A stretch of 64,000 nucleotides of DNA. It comes from UBA8919 sp041658185. GTDB lineage: Bacteria > Elusimicrobiota > UBA8919. A program made the translations under genes and the position numbers. Position 1 is the stretch's first letter. Every line of letters starts with the position of its first letter. This document shows positions 41,873-49,877 of this stretch, piece by piece. The DNA lies in contig JBBAAR010000011.1 of assembly GCA_041658185.1 (NCBI GenBank), positions 1 through 64,000 of the forward strand. Direction: 5' to 3'. The notes below the pieces were generated by a model. That model searched no databases. It saw only the letters and a program-made list of their open reading frames with translations, and was not told the origin of the DNA.

Positions 41873-41889
41873 ACCCTGTTTTTAATGTT

Positions 41890-42999
41890 CTATTTGTTTT
41901 CTAAATCTTCACGCAGTTTTACTATTTGAACCAACATCGGCTGATTCTTGCCCACATAAGCCATCTCCGTATCTTTCAAAATATCTATTGCCTTTGAATG
42001 TTTTCCGGCGTTAACATACATTTTTGCAAGGTCATAAATACCGGAGATATATGAAAAATGGTATTCAAGTTTCTTGAAAATTTTTACTGCTTTTTCCTGA
42101 TATTTTATGGCGTTGTCCATATTATCCATAAATTTTTCAATCTCGGCAATCCGCGAATATATGGTGTCTATTTCATCTTCTTTGAGCGACAATTTATAAT
42201 ATTTTATGGCATCGGAATAATTTGAGTTTATCTGATGTATTTCACCGATTTTTAAATATGTGCGGGCGGCGCCGTATTTGTCTTTATTTTGCTTATATAA
42301 CTTTAACGCATAATTGAATTGTTCAAGGGCATTAGTATAATCTTTTGTATGAAGATACTCAAAACCTAATCCATAATAGCCCTCAGGAGAATCCGGGTTT
42401 TCATCAACTACTTTTTGGAAACAGCCCATCGCTTTCTTATGGTCCGAGACAATCCAGCAGTCAAATACTCCTTTTGAATAGTTTTCTTCCGCCGTAACGG
42501 ACTTCGTTTCACTACCGGATTTTGTCAGCGTTTTGTGAAAATATTTTGCGGTATTTTCCGCAAGTTTCCTCTGTATATCAAAAATTTTGTTTATTCTACC
42601 TTCCATATTATTAGTCGTTACAACGCTGCCGGTTTCTACATCCAAAAGCCGCATATTCACTTTAATATAACCATCATTTTTTGAAACGCTGCCGACGATA
42701 ATATATTTCGCACCTAAAAGTTTGTTGATTTCCAAAAAAGTATTTTCATCCGTCAACCCCGACATTTGTAATTTCATCTCTTTAATTATCTGGTCAAGTT
42801 GCGGTCTCTCAACAACCCGTAAACTTTTTATGTTTCCAAGATGCGTGGATAACGACTCGCTGAAAGATATTCCCAACCAGTCGTTATTTTTGTTATCTGT
42901 GAGATTTTGGAAAGGCGCAATTGCTATGGTCGGTATGTTACAATATGCAGACACCGTAAAAAGAAAACAGAACATGGAAAGTATTAATTTTTTTCTCAT
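41890..42999 (-). CDS. CsgG/FlgO-like secreted protein with C-terminal TPRs, 369 aa
   Basis: Signal peptide (MRKKLILSMFCFLFTVSAYC), then a CsgG/FlgO-type domain over about residues 22-160: PTIAIAPFQNLTD...WLGISFSESLSTHL...LRVVERPQLDQIIKE...KLLGAKYIIVGSVSKNDG...VNMRLLDVETGSVV, all characteristic of this fold. Residues about 175-365 hold five TPR-like units (SPEGYYGLGFEYLHTKDYTNALEQF, AARTYLKIGEIHQINS). CsgG relatives form or gate outer-membrane pores; the free-standing domain plus TPRs suggests an envelope assembly factor. Ribosome site GGAGG lies 13 nt from ATG 42999. Upstream lies the short-repeat-rich intergenic block. Confidence 0.85.
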   Translation of the reverse strand: MRKKLILSMFCFLFTVSAYCNIPTIAIAPFQNLTDNKNNDWLGISFSESLSTHLGNIKSLRVVERPQLDQIIKEMKLQMSGLTDENTFLEINKLLGAKYIIVGSVSKNDGYIKVNMRLLDVETGSVVTTNNMEGRINKIFDIQRKLAENTAKYFHKTLTKSGSETKSVTAEENYSKGVFDCWIVSDHKKAMGCFQKVVDENPDSPEGYYGLGFEYLHTKDYTNALEQFNYALKLYKQNKDKYGAARTYLKIGEIHQINSNYSDAIKYYKLSLKEDEIDTIYSRIAEIEKFMDNMDNAIKYQEKAVKIFKKLEYHFSYISGIYDLAKMYVNAGKHSKAIDILKDTEMAYVGKNQPMLVQIVKLREDLENK

Positions 43000-43406
43000 T
43001 TTACAATATTCCTCCTTTTTTTAATTATGATGATTCTGATATTCTCATCCCAAAATTATGTTTTCAAATTTTCAAATCAGAAACCAGAACCGTCCCCGTA
43101 ATATAAAACGTGTGTTAATCGGTTAATCGGGACGGAGCTCATTATTTAGTCCGTAATAGTAGTTCCGTCTCAAAATACACTTTTTACCTTTTAATTAGCT
43201 CCGTCCCCATTATTCACCCATTATTACATTTTCCCTATTTTTCAATTTTCCGGTTTTATCTTTGCCGGCGGTAAAACCCGACCTATTATACTACTTTCGC
43301 AACTACGCAACTACGCAACTACGAAAGTAGGTAAGTAGATAACTTGACTCTGTATCCGATTTCTCTAAAATAAATTTTTCAAGTTTTCAAACCAGAACCG
43401 ACACGG
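43000..43406. other. 407-bp repeat-rich intergenic block
   Basis: Holds two or three copies of the AACCGTCCCC-containing dispersed repeat (43061-43108, 43374-43403), a further CCGTCCCC at 43202, the 35-bp element (43266-43299) and an 8-bp tandem repeat GCAACTAC x3 at 43299-43322 enclosed by CTACTTTCG/CGAAAGTAG. No gene seen. It separates the CsgG-like gene from the restriction-modification operon and may be a recombination-built junction. Confidence 0.55.
43266..43330. repeat. 35-bp element copy 2 plus hairpin with tandem 8-mers
   Basis: Copy of the 40064-40098 element followed by three GCAACTAC units in the loop of a 9-bp inverted repeat CTACTTTCG (43291-43299)/CGAAAGTAG (43322-43330). Period-8 tandem repeats can slip and change loop length. 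Confidence 0.6.
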
Positions 43407-43958
43407 TTATTTACTTTTTAATTGTTTGCTTAATAAATTAAGTCCTATAAGTCCTTTTGTGTATAGTATTAAAGCAGCAGCGTAGAAAATATATTTTACA
43501 ATTCTTAACCAAAAAATACTACTTCTTGCTTTTTTACGCCAATCAAATTTAAAAAAATCTGAATTTTTTATTTCCTCATCTTCTAATTTATCAATATCCA
43601 TGGAATTCCATCTATCTGAGATAATTTTATTTGGATATTTGTCATTTATAGCAAGATATCGCATAGCCAAAGCATATCTCCTATGTCTGACAGCTTGATT
43701 TCTATATAACTGATAAACTTTATCTATATTTTTATCTTTTAAATTACCGGTTGCGAGAATCCAATTTGAAAAATTTAAATTATCTGCACATGAACTATCA
43801 AATCTATTTGATTCACTCATGTGAATGGCTGATTCAAGTACATTGATTTCAATTTTTCGTTGATAAGAATCAATAAACGGTATAACTATTGCTAATATCC
43901 CAGTAGATATGGTCATTAGTACAGCATATTTATGAACACTTTTATTGATAAAACTCAT
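43407..43958 (-). CDS. membrane protein of the restriction-modification operon, 183 aa
   Basis: Two predicted membrane segments, about residues 11-30 and 150-170, around a soluble middle with charged residues (SNWILATGNLKDKNIDKVY...). No domain recognised. ATG overlaps the HsdS stop (ATGA), so it is co-translated with hsdS, making it the last gene of the modification operon. It resembles small two-pass proteins found beside nuclease systems that may act as membrane effectors; unproven. High AT and Asn/Lys/Ile use, like the rest of this cluster. Confidence 0.75.
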   Translation of the reverse strand: MSFINKSVHKYAVLMTISTGILAIVIPFIDSYQRKIEINVLESAIHMSESNRFDSSCADNLNFSNWILATGNLKDKNIDKVYQLYRNQAVRHRRYALAMRYLAINDKYPNKIISDRWNSMDIDKLEDEEIKNSDFFKFDWRKKARSSIFWLRIVKYIFYAAALILYTKGLIGLNLLSKQLKSK

Positions 43959-45340
43959 TCAATAACTTCTCCTAAAATCATTTTTTCGACTTTTTGTTTG
44001 GCTTCGGATAAAAGTTCTTTTGCTTTTTTGTGAGCATCGTGGGATTTATGGACTAAATCGGTAATTTTTTGCTGGACGGATTTTGGCAAAATTGGTATCT
44101 GCAGATTTTTAATTTGTTCGGGTTTCAAATGAATTATGATTGAGCCACCGGCATCCCGTTCAATCTGCATTTGTCCTACGAGAGAATTTATGCAAAGTGC
44201 TATGTACTCGGGTTCGACATCTTCTTTAACTTTTAACCGCACAACACCGCCTGCGACAATTCCTTCAACGAGTTCTTTCAAAACATACGCAATACCGGGA
44301 GTAGCATCTTTGGTAAGCAAAATTTCGTTTTGTTTTGGTTCATAATTCTTTCTTAGTTCATTGTATAAAGCATCACTTAAATATTTTTGGTCTTTGTCTA
44401 TCAAACCCTGTTTTGATAAATTGCTTACACGGATAAATAACTTGCCTTCATTTTGATATTCGTCGGCACCGGGTTCAATACCTTTTTTTAGCGAAACTAA
44501 ATCGCCAAGCATTTTTGCATTTTGTTTTTTTATTTTTGAGATAAGTTTTTCATATTTCGGTTGGAAATATTCTGCATCTATGCGATGGACATCTTTTGCT
44601 TCAGAAAAATCAACGACACAAGAAAGTTCATCCTCAATTTTGTAGTCCTTCAACCCCAATTCTTCTAAAAGCAACTCCTCTGCTTGAGAGTAGAGAGTTT
44701 CTGATTGCTTTAAAATGTCGTAAGAATTTTCAACCAGTTTTTTAATTTCTTTTTGCTTTTCCATACTAACAAGGGGGACTAAAATGTTTTTGAGTTCTGT
44801 GTAGACAAGTCCGGGACGGGACAATCCAGTAATTTTTCTATCGTTTTGGTATTTACCAAATTTGGTATTCAAAAAAGTAGACAAAAATTCAGGTAAAATT
44901 ACCGTTTCATCAACTTCAATTTTTACAGAGTGTTGATTTATGTTACCTTCCTTAAAATCTTTTGGAATTGTTGCTGACTTACCATAGGAAACGCCTGTAA
45001 TTGTTAAAAGCACATCGCCGGATTTTATTTGAGAGCGTTTTAATAAGCCATTATGTATTTTTTCACTAATATAAACAACATCGGATAAATCCAAGTAATT
45101 TTGCATAACATTTTGAACTCTCAAAAACGAGATTCCTTCTTTTGGATAATCTGCTCCTAATGGAGTAGCACCACCAGTAATGGCATTTTTTCGTTTTAGA
45201 ACATTACCAAGAAACTTAAAACTATTTTTGTAATTTTTTATAATTTTATCGTTTGCCAAATACTCCGGCTGGTAATATTCTGCATCCAGCCGTTTAGCAC
45301 TTTCAAGTTGTGATTTTTGAATAATAGAGTAGTTAATCAT
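43955..45340 (-). CDS. hsdS: type I restriction enzyme specificity subunit (HsdS)
   Basis: 461 aa with the usual two target-recognition domains in tandem: residues about 40-195 (ending YTELKNILVPLVSMEKQKEI) and about 255-450 (ending LKPEQIKNLQIPILPKSVQQKITDL), each followed by a conserved coiled-coil helix. The duplicated RxDAEYFQPxYE starts (LDAEYYQPEYLA, IDAEYFQPKYEK) are typical of the family. HsdS sets the DNA sequence that the methylase modifies. It is one base after the HEPN-like gene and precedes the two-pass protein, and pairs with the methyltransferase fusion at 46139-48064. Confidence 0.93.
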   Translation of the reverse strand: MINYSIIQKSQLESAKRLDAEYYQPEYLANDKIIKNYKNSFKFLGNVLKRKNAITGGATPLGADYPKEGISFLRVQNVMQNYLDLSDVVYISEKIHNGLLKRSQIKSGDVLLTITGVSYGKSATIPKDFKEGNINQHSVKIEVDETVILPEFLSTFLNTKFGKYQNDRKITGLSRPGLVYTELKNILVPLVSMEKQKEIKKLVENSYDILKQSETLYSQAEELLLEELGLKDYKIEDELSCVVDFSEAKDVHRIDAEYFQPKYEKLISKIKKQNAKMLGDLVSLKKGIEPGADEYQNEGKLFIRVSNLSKQGLIDKDQKYLSDALYNELRKNYEPKQNEILLTKDATPGIAYVLKELVEGIVAGGVVRLKVKEDVEPEYIALCINSLVGQMQIERDAGGSIIIHLKPEQIKNLQIPILPKSVQQKITDLVHKSHDAHKKAKELLSEAKQKVEKMILGEVIE

Positions 45341-45341
45341 T

Positions 45342-46136
45342 TTATTTACACTTTAAAATATTTTTTTCTTGGATAGAAGTTTCATCATCCAACAAAAATG
45401 CAAAAGCTAAATTTAAAATAGATTGAGCGACTTTGTATTTTATTTCCTTATTCTTAGGATGTACCGAATAAACTCTATATTCGTTAAAAATTTCAATAAG
45501 AGATTTGTATTTCAAAGGTAATATTTTTTTGATTTTTTCAAATTTTTTATCCTTATATTGATTTTTATCAAATAATAATATTAACTGACCTAGCGTTGCT
45601 TTCTCAAAATATTTACGATATAAAGTGTTATTTCTTTTTTTTATTAAATAATGTAATCTCGACTCTACAGCTGAAACAGCCATTATTACGGACGAATAAA
45701 GAAAAAATTTGCGGAAACAATTCAGTGATTCATCTAATCTTCCACATTCTTCACAAGACAATCTATTAATTTTTGTAAATACTTTATTTGAATACATGTT
45801 TATTATTTCTAATATTTTGAGTACATTATCTTTGAATGCTATGTAATTAAAATTATGTTCTGGTTCTTTTAATTTCTCAATTTTATCTTGTAAATCATCA
45901 ACAAAATAGTGATCCACATCAAGATACTCGCACACTATTAAATATTTTTCAAGATACGAAATCATAAATTGAATAGCTGGGGTTAATCTATAGCATTGAT
46001 TATCAGTTTTCCTACCATGTGAAAATGGACACCACTTATCAGAACCTTTTGTTATTCTTTCCAAATCTTTTATGATTTGATCTTGACCTAATTTATGATA
46101 GTGCAATAGTTCATCAACAATTTTATCACTTAGCAT
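45342..46136 (-). CDS. HEPN-like protein within the restriction-modification operon, 264 aa
   Basis: Start ATG 46136 has GGAGG upstream, in fact within the end of the preceding gene. N-terminal ~120 residues are helical with CPF and CEEC Cys pairs that may bind zinc. Residues about 155-250 form a HEPN/DUF4145-like helical bundle with EYRVYSVHPK near residue 230: R-x4-H, the HEPN ribonuclease motif. HEPN RNases cleave RNA in abortive infection, and the gene sits between the methyltransferase fusion and hsdS, so it could couple restriction to RNA cleavage or be a structural partner. Family call rests on the R-x4-H and helix pattern; catalytic activity is not established. Confidence 0.6.
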   Translation of the reverse strand: MLSDKIVDELLHYHKLGQDQIIKDLERITKGSDKWCPFSHGRKTDNQCYRLTPAIQFMISYLEKYLIVCEYLDVDHYFVDDLQDKIEKLKEPEHNFNYIAFKDNVLKILEIINMYSNKVFTKINRLSCEECGRLDESLNCFRKFFLYSSVIMAVSAVESRLHYLIKKRNNTLYRKYFEKATLGQLILLFDKNQYKDKKFEKIKKILPLKYKSLIEIFNEYRVYSVHPKNKEIKYKVAQSILNLAFAFLLDDETSIQEKNILKCK

Positions 46137-46138
46137 TT

Positions 46139-48064
46139 TTACCTCCAAAAATCAAATTTTTCTTTTTTGGCGAATTTTATAAATTCTTCGGCGATTTCAT
46201 TCAAATCGTGTTCAATAACACCGTGACCTTTATCGTCTACAACATAATTTCCATTATCAGTTTTTTTATAAACATACTCACCGGAGTTGTCCTTGCCTGA
46301 TTTTTTGGATACAGCCATAAATATCGGATAATCGTTTAACGGTTTTTCTTTCTCGTCCCATTTTTGTAAAAACAAAACGGATGTTTTAGTCCCCGTGTGT
46401 GGCTTAAATGTATTTATTTCAAGTCCCACAACCGCTAAAATTCTCGCCTTGTCAAATAAAAATTCTCTTATATATTCCATATTTGTATTGTTCAAAACAC
46501 CCTGCGGTAAAACAATCGCCATTCTTCCGCTGGGTCTTAAAAAATGGATGCATCTTTCAAGAAAAAGTATATGCCTACCGAGTTTATTTACGATTTTTTT
46601 ATTTTTCTTTGCTATATCATAAAATCTTAAAATCTCTTTTTCGTCTATATCTCCGGCAAAAGGCGGATTGGTTAATATTAAATCAAATTTCAAATACTTT
46701 AATGCGTTTTGATTCTCTTTGTTCTGCTCGTAATCTTTAATGGGTAACAAAAATTTTTTAAGAGCATCGTATCCTGTTTCCCCTTTCCAAGTCCATGGCT
46801 CTAAACTATTCAAGCGAAAAACATTTGAAGAACCGTCGCCGGCAATAAGCATTATTGCTTTTGAAACTTTTTGCGCTTTTTCGTCAAAATCAATTCCGTA
46901 TAGATATTCGCCGGAATATTTTATTCTGTCTTTTTCGTTCTTGATATTTTTCCAAACTTGAAACATCGTGTGCACCAAAAATCCACCAGAGCCGGAGGCG
47001 GGGTCTAAAACGTATTCGCCGACGGTAGGATTTAACATTTTAACGCACATATCAATAACGTGTCTCGGAGTGAAATACTGTCCTTTTTCACCTTTGGAAA
47101 CTTTGCTAATCAAATACTCAAATGCTTCGTCAATAATTCTCAAATCGCTTTCAAAAAGAACTAAATTTTCCAAGTGACTTACTGCTGATTTTAAACTTGC
47201 GCCGTTTAATTTTATTTCTTTTTCATTTGATGCAAAGACACCCTGCCATTTTTCCGTCGCACTGATAAATAAGTGCGATACTCTATCAAGAAGTTCATCC
47301 TCGCTTTCGCCAAGTTTCACCCTGAATTCCACAGCATTATCTTTTCTTATATTTCTTGCTGCGAACTCATCATATAGTTTGGCAAACAACAACTTAAATG
47401 TTTCTTCAAAAACATCAATACCTTTTCTCGCCAGAACCAAATCTTCAAGGTCAATTATTAAATCTTTCAGTGATGGTTGGCCTTTTTCTTTTATCTTATT
47501 TTCCAAATCCTCAATCGTTACCTTTTTGTTGATTAAATCTTCAATTTTTTCATTGTTTTTTGGAATATCGGGTAAAGTTATAAAACCGTGCGGATATGGG
47601 CGGTGAAGGACTATCAACTCTTTTCCATCACTCCAAAAACCGATAGGAGAACCTTCGGCATTAAGATAGGACTTTAACTGCTTGATTCCTTCTTTTCTAT
47701 CGGGTCTTTTTATTTCGCCGACAATCCAAACGGTATTTTTATCTTTTTGTAGGATTACAATATCGGCTGATTTTTTTTCTACTCCCGAACCGAACCATAC
47801 CGGATATTCAACTTCTATTCTGTCTAACGGATAACCGTATTCTTTGGTGAGTTTGTTAATCCACAATTGGCGGATAATTTCTTCGGGTTTGGCAACTTTT
47901 TTCTTTTCCGATACGGGACACGATACAAAATACTTGTTGCTTTCTTCTGAAATATTCAATGCCTCAATATCTTTTTTTGAAAATTCTTTTAATTCATACT
48001 TGACTTTGAAATCTTTGAAGATTAAATCCAGTATCTCGTCTTTTGATTTTTTGTTGTTAGCCAT
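46139..48064 (-). CDS. type I-like nuclease-methyltransferase fusion (HsdR_N + HsdM), 641 aa
   Basis: ATG 48064 (MANNKKSKDEI) has GGAG upstream. Residues about 35-160 are an HsdR N-terminal PD-(D/E)XK nuclease: SADIVILQK and GEIKRPD provide catalytic D and E-x-K. Residues about 250-640 are an N6-adenine methyltransferase with DPASGSGGF (motif I) and TNPPFAG (motif IV). Unlike normal type I systems there is no helicase motor. With HsdS next door this looks like a self-contained cut-and-modify enzyme, similar in plan to type IIG/IIB enzymes. The gene ends in an overlap with the HEPN-like start, so the cluster is translationally linked. Confidence 0.88.
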   Translation of the reverse strand: MANNKKSKDEILDLIFKDFKVKYELKEFSKKDIEALNISEESNKYFVSCPVSEKKKVAKPEEIIRQLWINKLTKEYGYPLDRIEVEYPVWFGSGVEKKSADIVILQKDKNTVWIVGEIKRPDRKEGIKQLKSYLNAEGSPIGFWSDGKELIVLHRPYPHGFITLPDIPKNNEKIEDLINKKVTIEDLENKIKEKGQPSLKDLIIDLEDLVLARKGIDVFEETFKLLFAKLYDEFAARNIRKDNAVEFRVKLGESEDELLDRVSHLFISATEKWQGVFASNEKEIKLNGASLKSAVSHLENLVLFESDLRIIDEAFEYLISKVSKGEKGQYFTPRHVIDMCVKMLNPTVGEYVLDPASGSGGFLVHTMFQVWKNIKNEKDRIKYSGEYLYGIDFDEKAQKVSKAIMLIAGDGSSNVFRLNSLEPWTWKGETGYDALKKFLLPIKDYEQNKENQNALKYLKFDLILTNPPFAGDIDEKEILRFYDIAKKNKKIVNKLGRHILFLERCIHFLRPSGRMAIVLPQGVLNNTNMEYIREFLFDKARILAVVGLEINTFKPHTGTKTSVLFLQKWDEKEKPLNDYPIFMAVSKKSGKDNSGEYVYKKTDNGNYVVDDKGHGVIEHDLNEIAEEFIKFAKKEKFDFWR

Positions 48065-48138
48065 TTTCATCTCCGATTTTGGTAATTATTTTTGGGCATA
48101 GTCATTCCAAAACTTCCCGTCTTTCGGGAATTCCGCTG

Positions 48139-49224
48139 TTATTTTTTCTTTGCATTTTTATTAATGGTCTCTAATAATGTGCGTTCTCGCTTCAGTTCTT
48201 CTATCAGTTCTTTTTCGGTGGGCAAATACAATTTATATCTTGAAGCAAATATTTGCCTGTTGTCTTTTGACAGAGTATACCTGACAACCGCATCCTTTTT
48301 GTCCTCGCATAAAATAAGCCCAACTGTCGGGTTATCGTCTGATTGTTTTACTTCACGGTCGTAGTAATTGACATACATTTGCATTTGTCCGATATCCTGA
48401 TGCGCAAGTTTACCGATTTTAAGGTCAATAATCACATAGCATTTTAGTATTGTGTTATAGAATACAATATCAATGTAAAAATGGTCGCCGTCCAAAGTAA
48501 TTCGTTTCTGGCGAGATACAAAGGTAAATCCTTTGCCCAGTTCAAGAAGGAAATTTGAAAGGTTATCAATTAGCGCCTGCTCCAGTTTACTTTCATATAG
48601 TTTTATTTGCGGGGATAGTCCGGTAAACTCCAACACATACGGGTCTTTAATCATATCGCTGTAGATATGTAATTCCTGACCTTTCCGGGCTAACTTTATA
48701 AGACCTTTTTTGTCTTTACTCAATGCAAGCCGCTCATACAATAAACTGCCCTTCTGCCGTTCCAATTCACGTGCCGACCAGTTGTTTGTTATACACTCCT
48801 TCTCATAGAAGGCACGCGATTCGGGTTTTTCCACCCTCATTAAAATCCGGTAGTGACTCCATGATAATTCTGCACACAGTGTGTGCAAATTCTTTTTGCT
48901 CAATTCTGCACTCGGCGGGTGCAGAATCTTCGGTGATCTATTTTTGTAAAGTATATAAAACTGCCTTAAATGCCATAAATGACTTGACGACCATCCCACA
49001 CCGTATTTTTCAGCCAGTTCTTTAGATAATTTTTCAATAATTCCTTTACCGTATTCGGCGCGGGCAGATCCTTTTTGTTCTTCATTAACAATTTCTTTGC
49101 CAATCAACCAATAAGCAGTAACCATCTCAGAATTGACGGTTCTGCTAATTATTCCCCGCGCAGATTCAATAATTTGTGAGATGCGGAGAAAAAGGTTGTT
49201 TTTAGATAACTGTTTATTTTTCAT
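48139..49224 (-). CDS. YhcG/DUF1016-family PD-(D/E)XK nuclease, second copy, 361 aa
   Basis: Paralogue of the YhcG protein at 40748: DUF1016 N-terminus (VTAYWLIGKEIVNEEQ; SSSHLWHLRQFYILY), conserved LSWSHYRILMR, then the nuclease domain with ELGKGFTFVSRQKRITLD, YIDIVFYN and CYVIIDLKIG (D-x-K at the place of E-x-K). ATG overlaps the RadC TGA. A 20-residue insert (LHPPSAELSKKNLHTLCAEL) before LSWSHY is encoded by palindrome-rich DNA, as in the other copy. Probably a defence nuclease; being translationally joined to radC is notable. Confidence 0.88.
   Translation of the reverse strand: MKNKQLSKNNLFLRISQIIESARGIISRTVNSEMVTAYWLIGKEIVNEEQKGSARAEYGKGIIEKLSKELAEKYGVGWSSSHLWHLRQFYILYKNRSPKILHPPSAELSKKNLHTLCAELSWSHYRILMRVEKPESRAFYEKECITNNWSARELERQKGSLLYERLALSKDKKGLIKLARKGQELHIYSDMIKDPYVLEFTGLSPQIKLYESKLEQALIDNLSNFLLELGKGFTFVSRQKRITLDGDHFYIDIVFYNTILKCYVIIDLKIGKLAHQDIGQMQMYVNYYDREVKQSDDNPTVGLILCEDKKDAVVRYTLSKDNRQIFASRYKLYLPTEKELIEELKRERTLLETINKNAKKK
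48878..48937. repeat. palindrome-rich insert in the second yhcG gene
   Basis: Two short inverted repeats, GCACACAGTGTGTGC near 48883-48897 and TGCACTC/GGGTGCA near 48908-48925, encode the extra residues right before the LSWSH motif. Confidence 0.6.
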
Positions 49225-49877
49225 ATCAAATTTTTTGATTTCATACTTGAATAATCTGTTTTGGAAATTATTATGTGGTCAAGGACTTCTATTCCTAAAA
49301 TGTCTGCGGCGGAGATTAAGCGTTTGGTGAGTTTTATGTCGTCTTCCGACGGTGTGGTGTCGCCTGACGGGTGGTTGTGGACAAAAATTACGCTTGCGGC
49401 GGAGTGCTCTATCGCCGGCTTGAAGACCTCTCTCGGATGAACAAGCGAGGCGTTGAGAGTGCCTATTGAAACGAAATCCCTTTTTAATATCTCGTTTCTC
49501 GCATTGAGATAAAATACTACGAAATGTTCTCTTTTTCTGTCGCGGATGTCAAGAGTGTAAGGCAGAACATCCGTCGGTTTTTTTATTGAGACAACATTTT
49601 TGTCAAGCCCTCTTTTTACCAGTTCAACTGCGGCGGAAACGACGGATGCTTTGGCAGAGCCTAAACCTTTAATCGTTTTTAATTTTGAAAGCGAAAGTTG
49701 TATGAAATCTTCAGTCGGAAAATTTTTCAGAATCTCTTTTGCAAGTTGCAGGACATTTTTTCCTTTATAGCCGGTGCCTAAAATTATTGCCAGAAGTTCC
49801 TCGTCTTTTAACGACGAAACGCCTGTTTTTGACAGTTTTTCCCTCGGTAAATCAACTTTATCAATATCAAACGGCAT
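49221..49877 (-). CDS. radC: RadC (JAB/MPN-type) DNA repair-associated protein
   Basis: 218 aa with an N-terminal helix-hairpin-helix region (LKTIKGLGSAKASVV, residues about 65-80) and the JAB/MPN catalytic motif FVHNHPSGDTTPSEDD near residue 168, including the two zinc His and the downstream Asp. RadC-type proteins are widespread; despite the name a direct repair role is doubtful, and a link to integration or competence has been suggested. Length is standard. The ATG overlaps the pgi stop by 11 bp and its own stop overlaps the second yhcG start. Confidence 0.93.
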   Translation of the reverse strand: MPFDIDKVDLPREKLSKTGVSSLKDEELLAIILGTGYKGKNVLQLAKEILKNFPTEDFIQLSLSKLKTIKGLGSAKASVVSAAVELVKRGLDKNVVSIKKPTDVLPYTLDIRDRKREHFVVFYLNARNEILKRDFVSIGTLNASLVHPREVFKPAIEHSAASVIFVHNHPSGDTTPSEDDIKLTKRLISAADILGIEVLDHIIISKTDYSSMKSKNLI

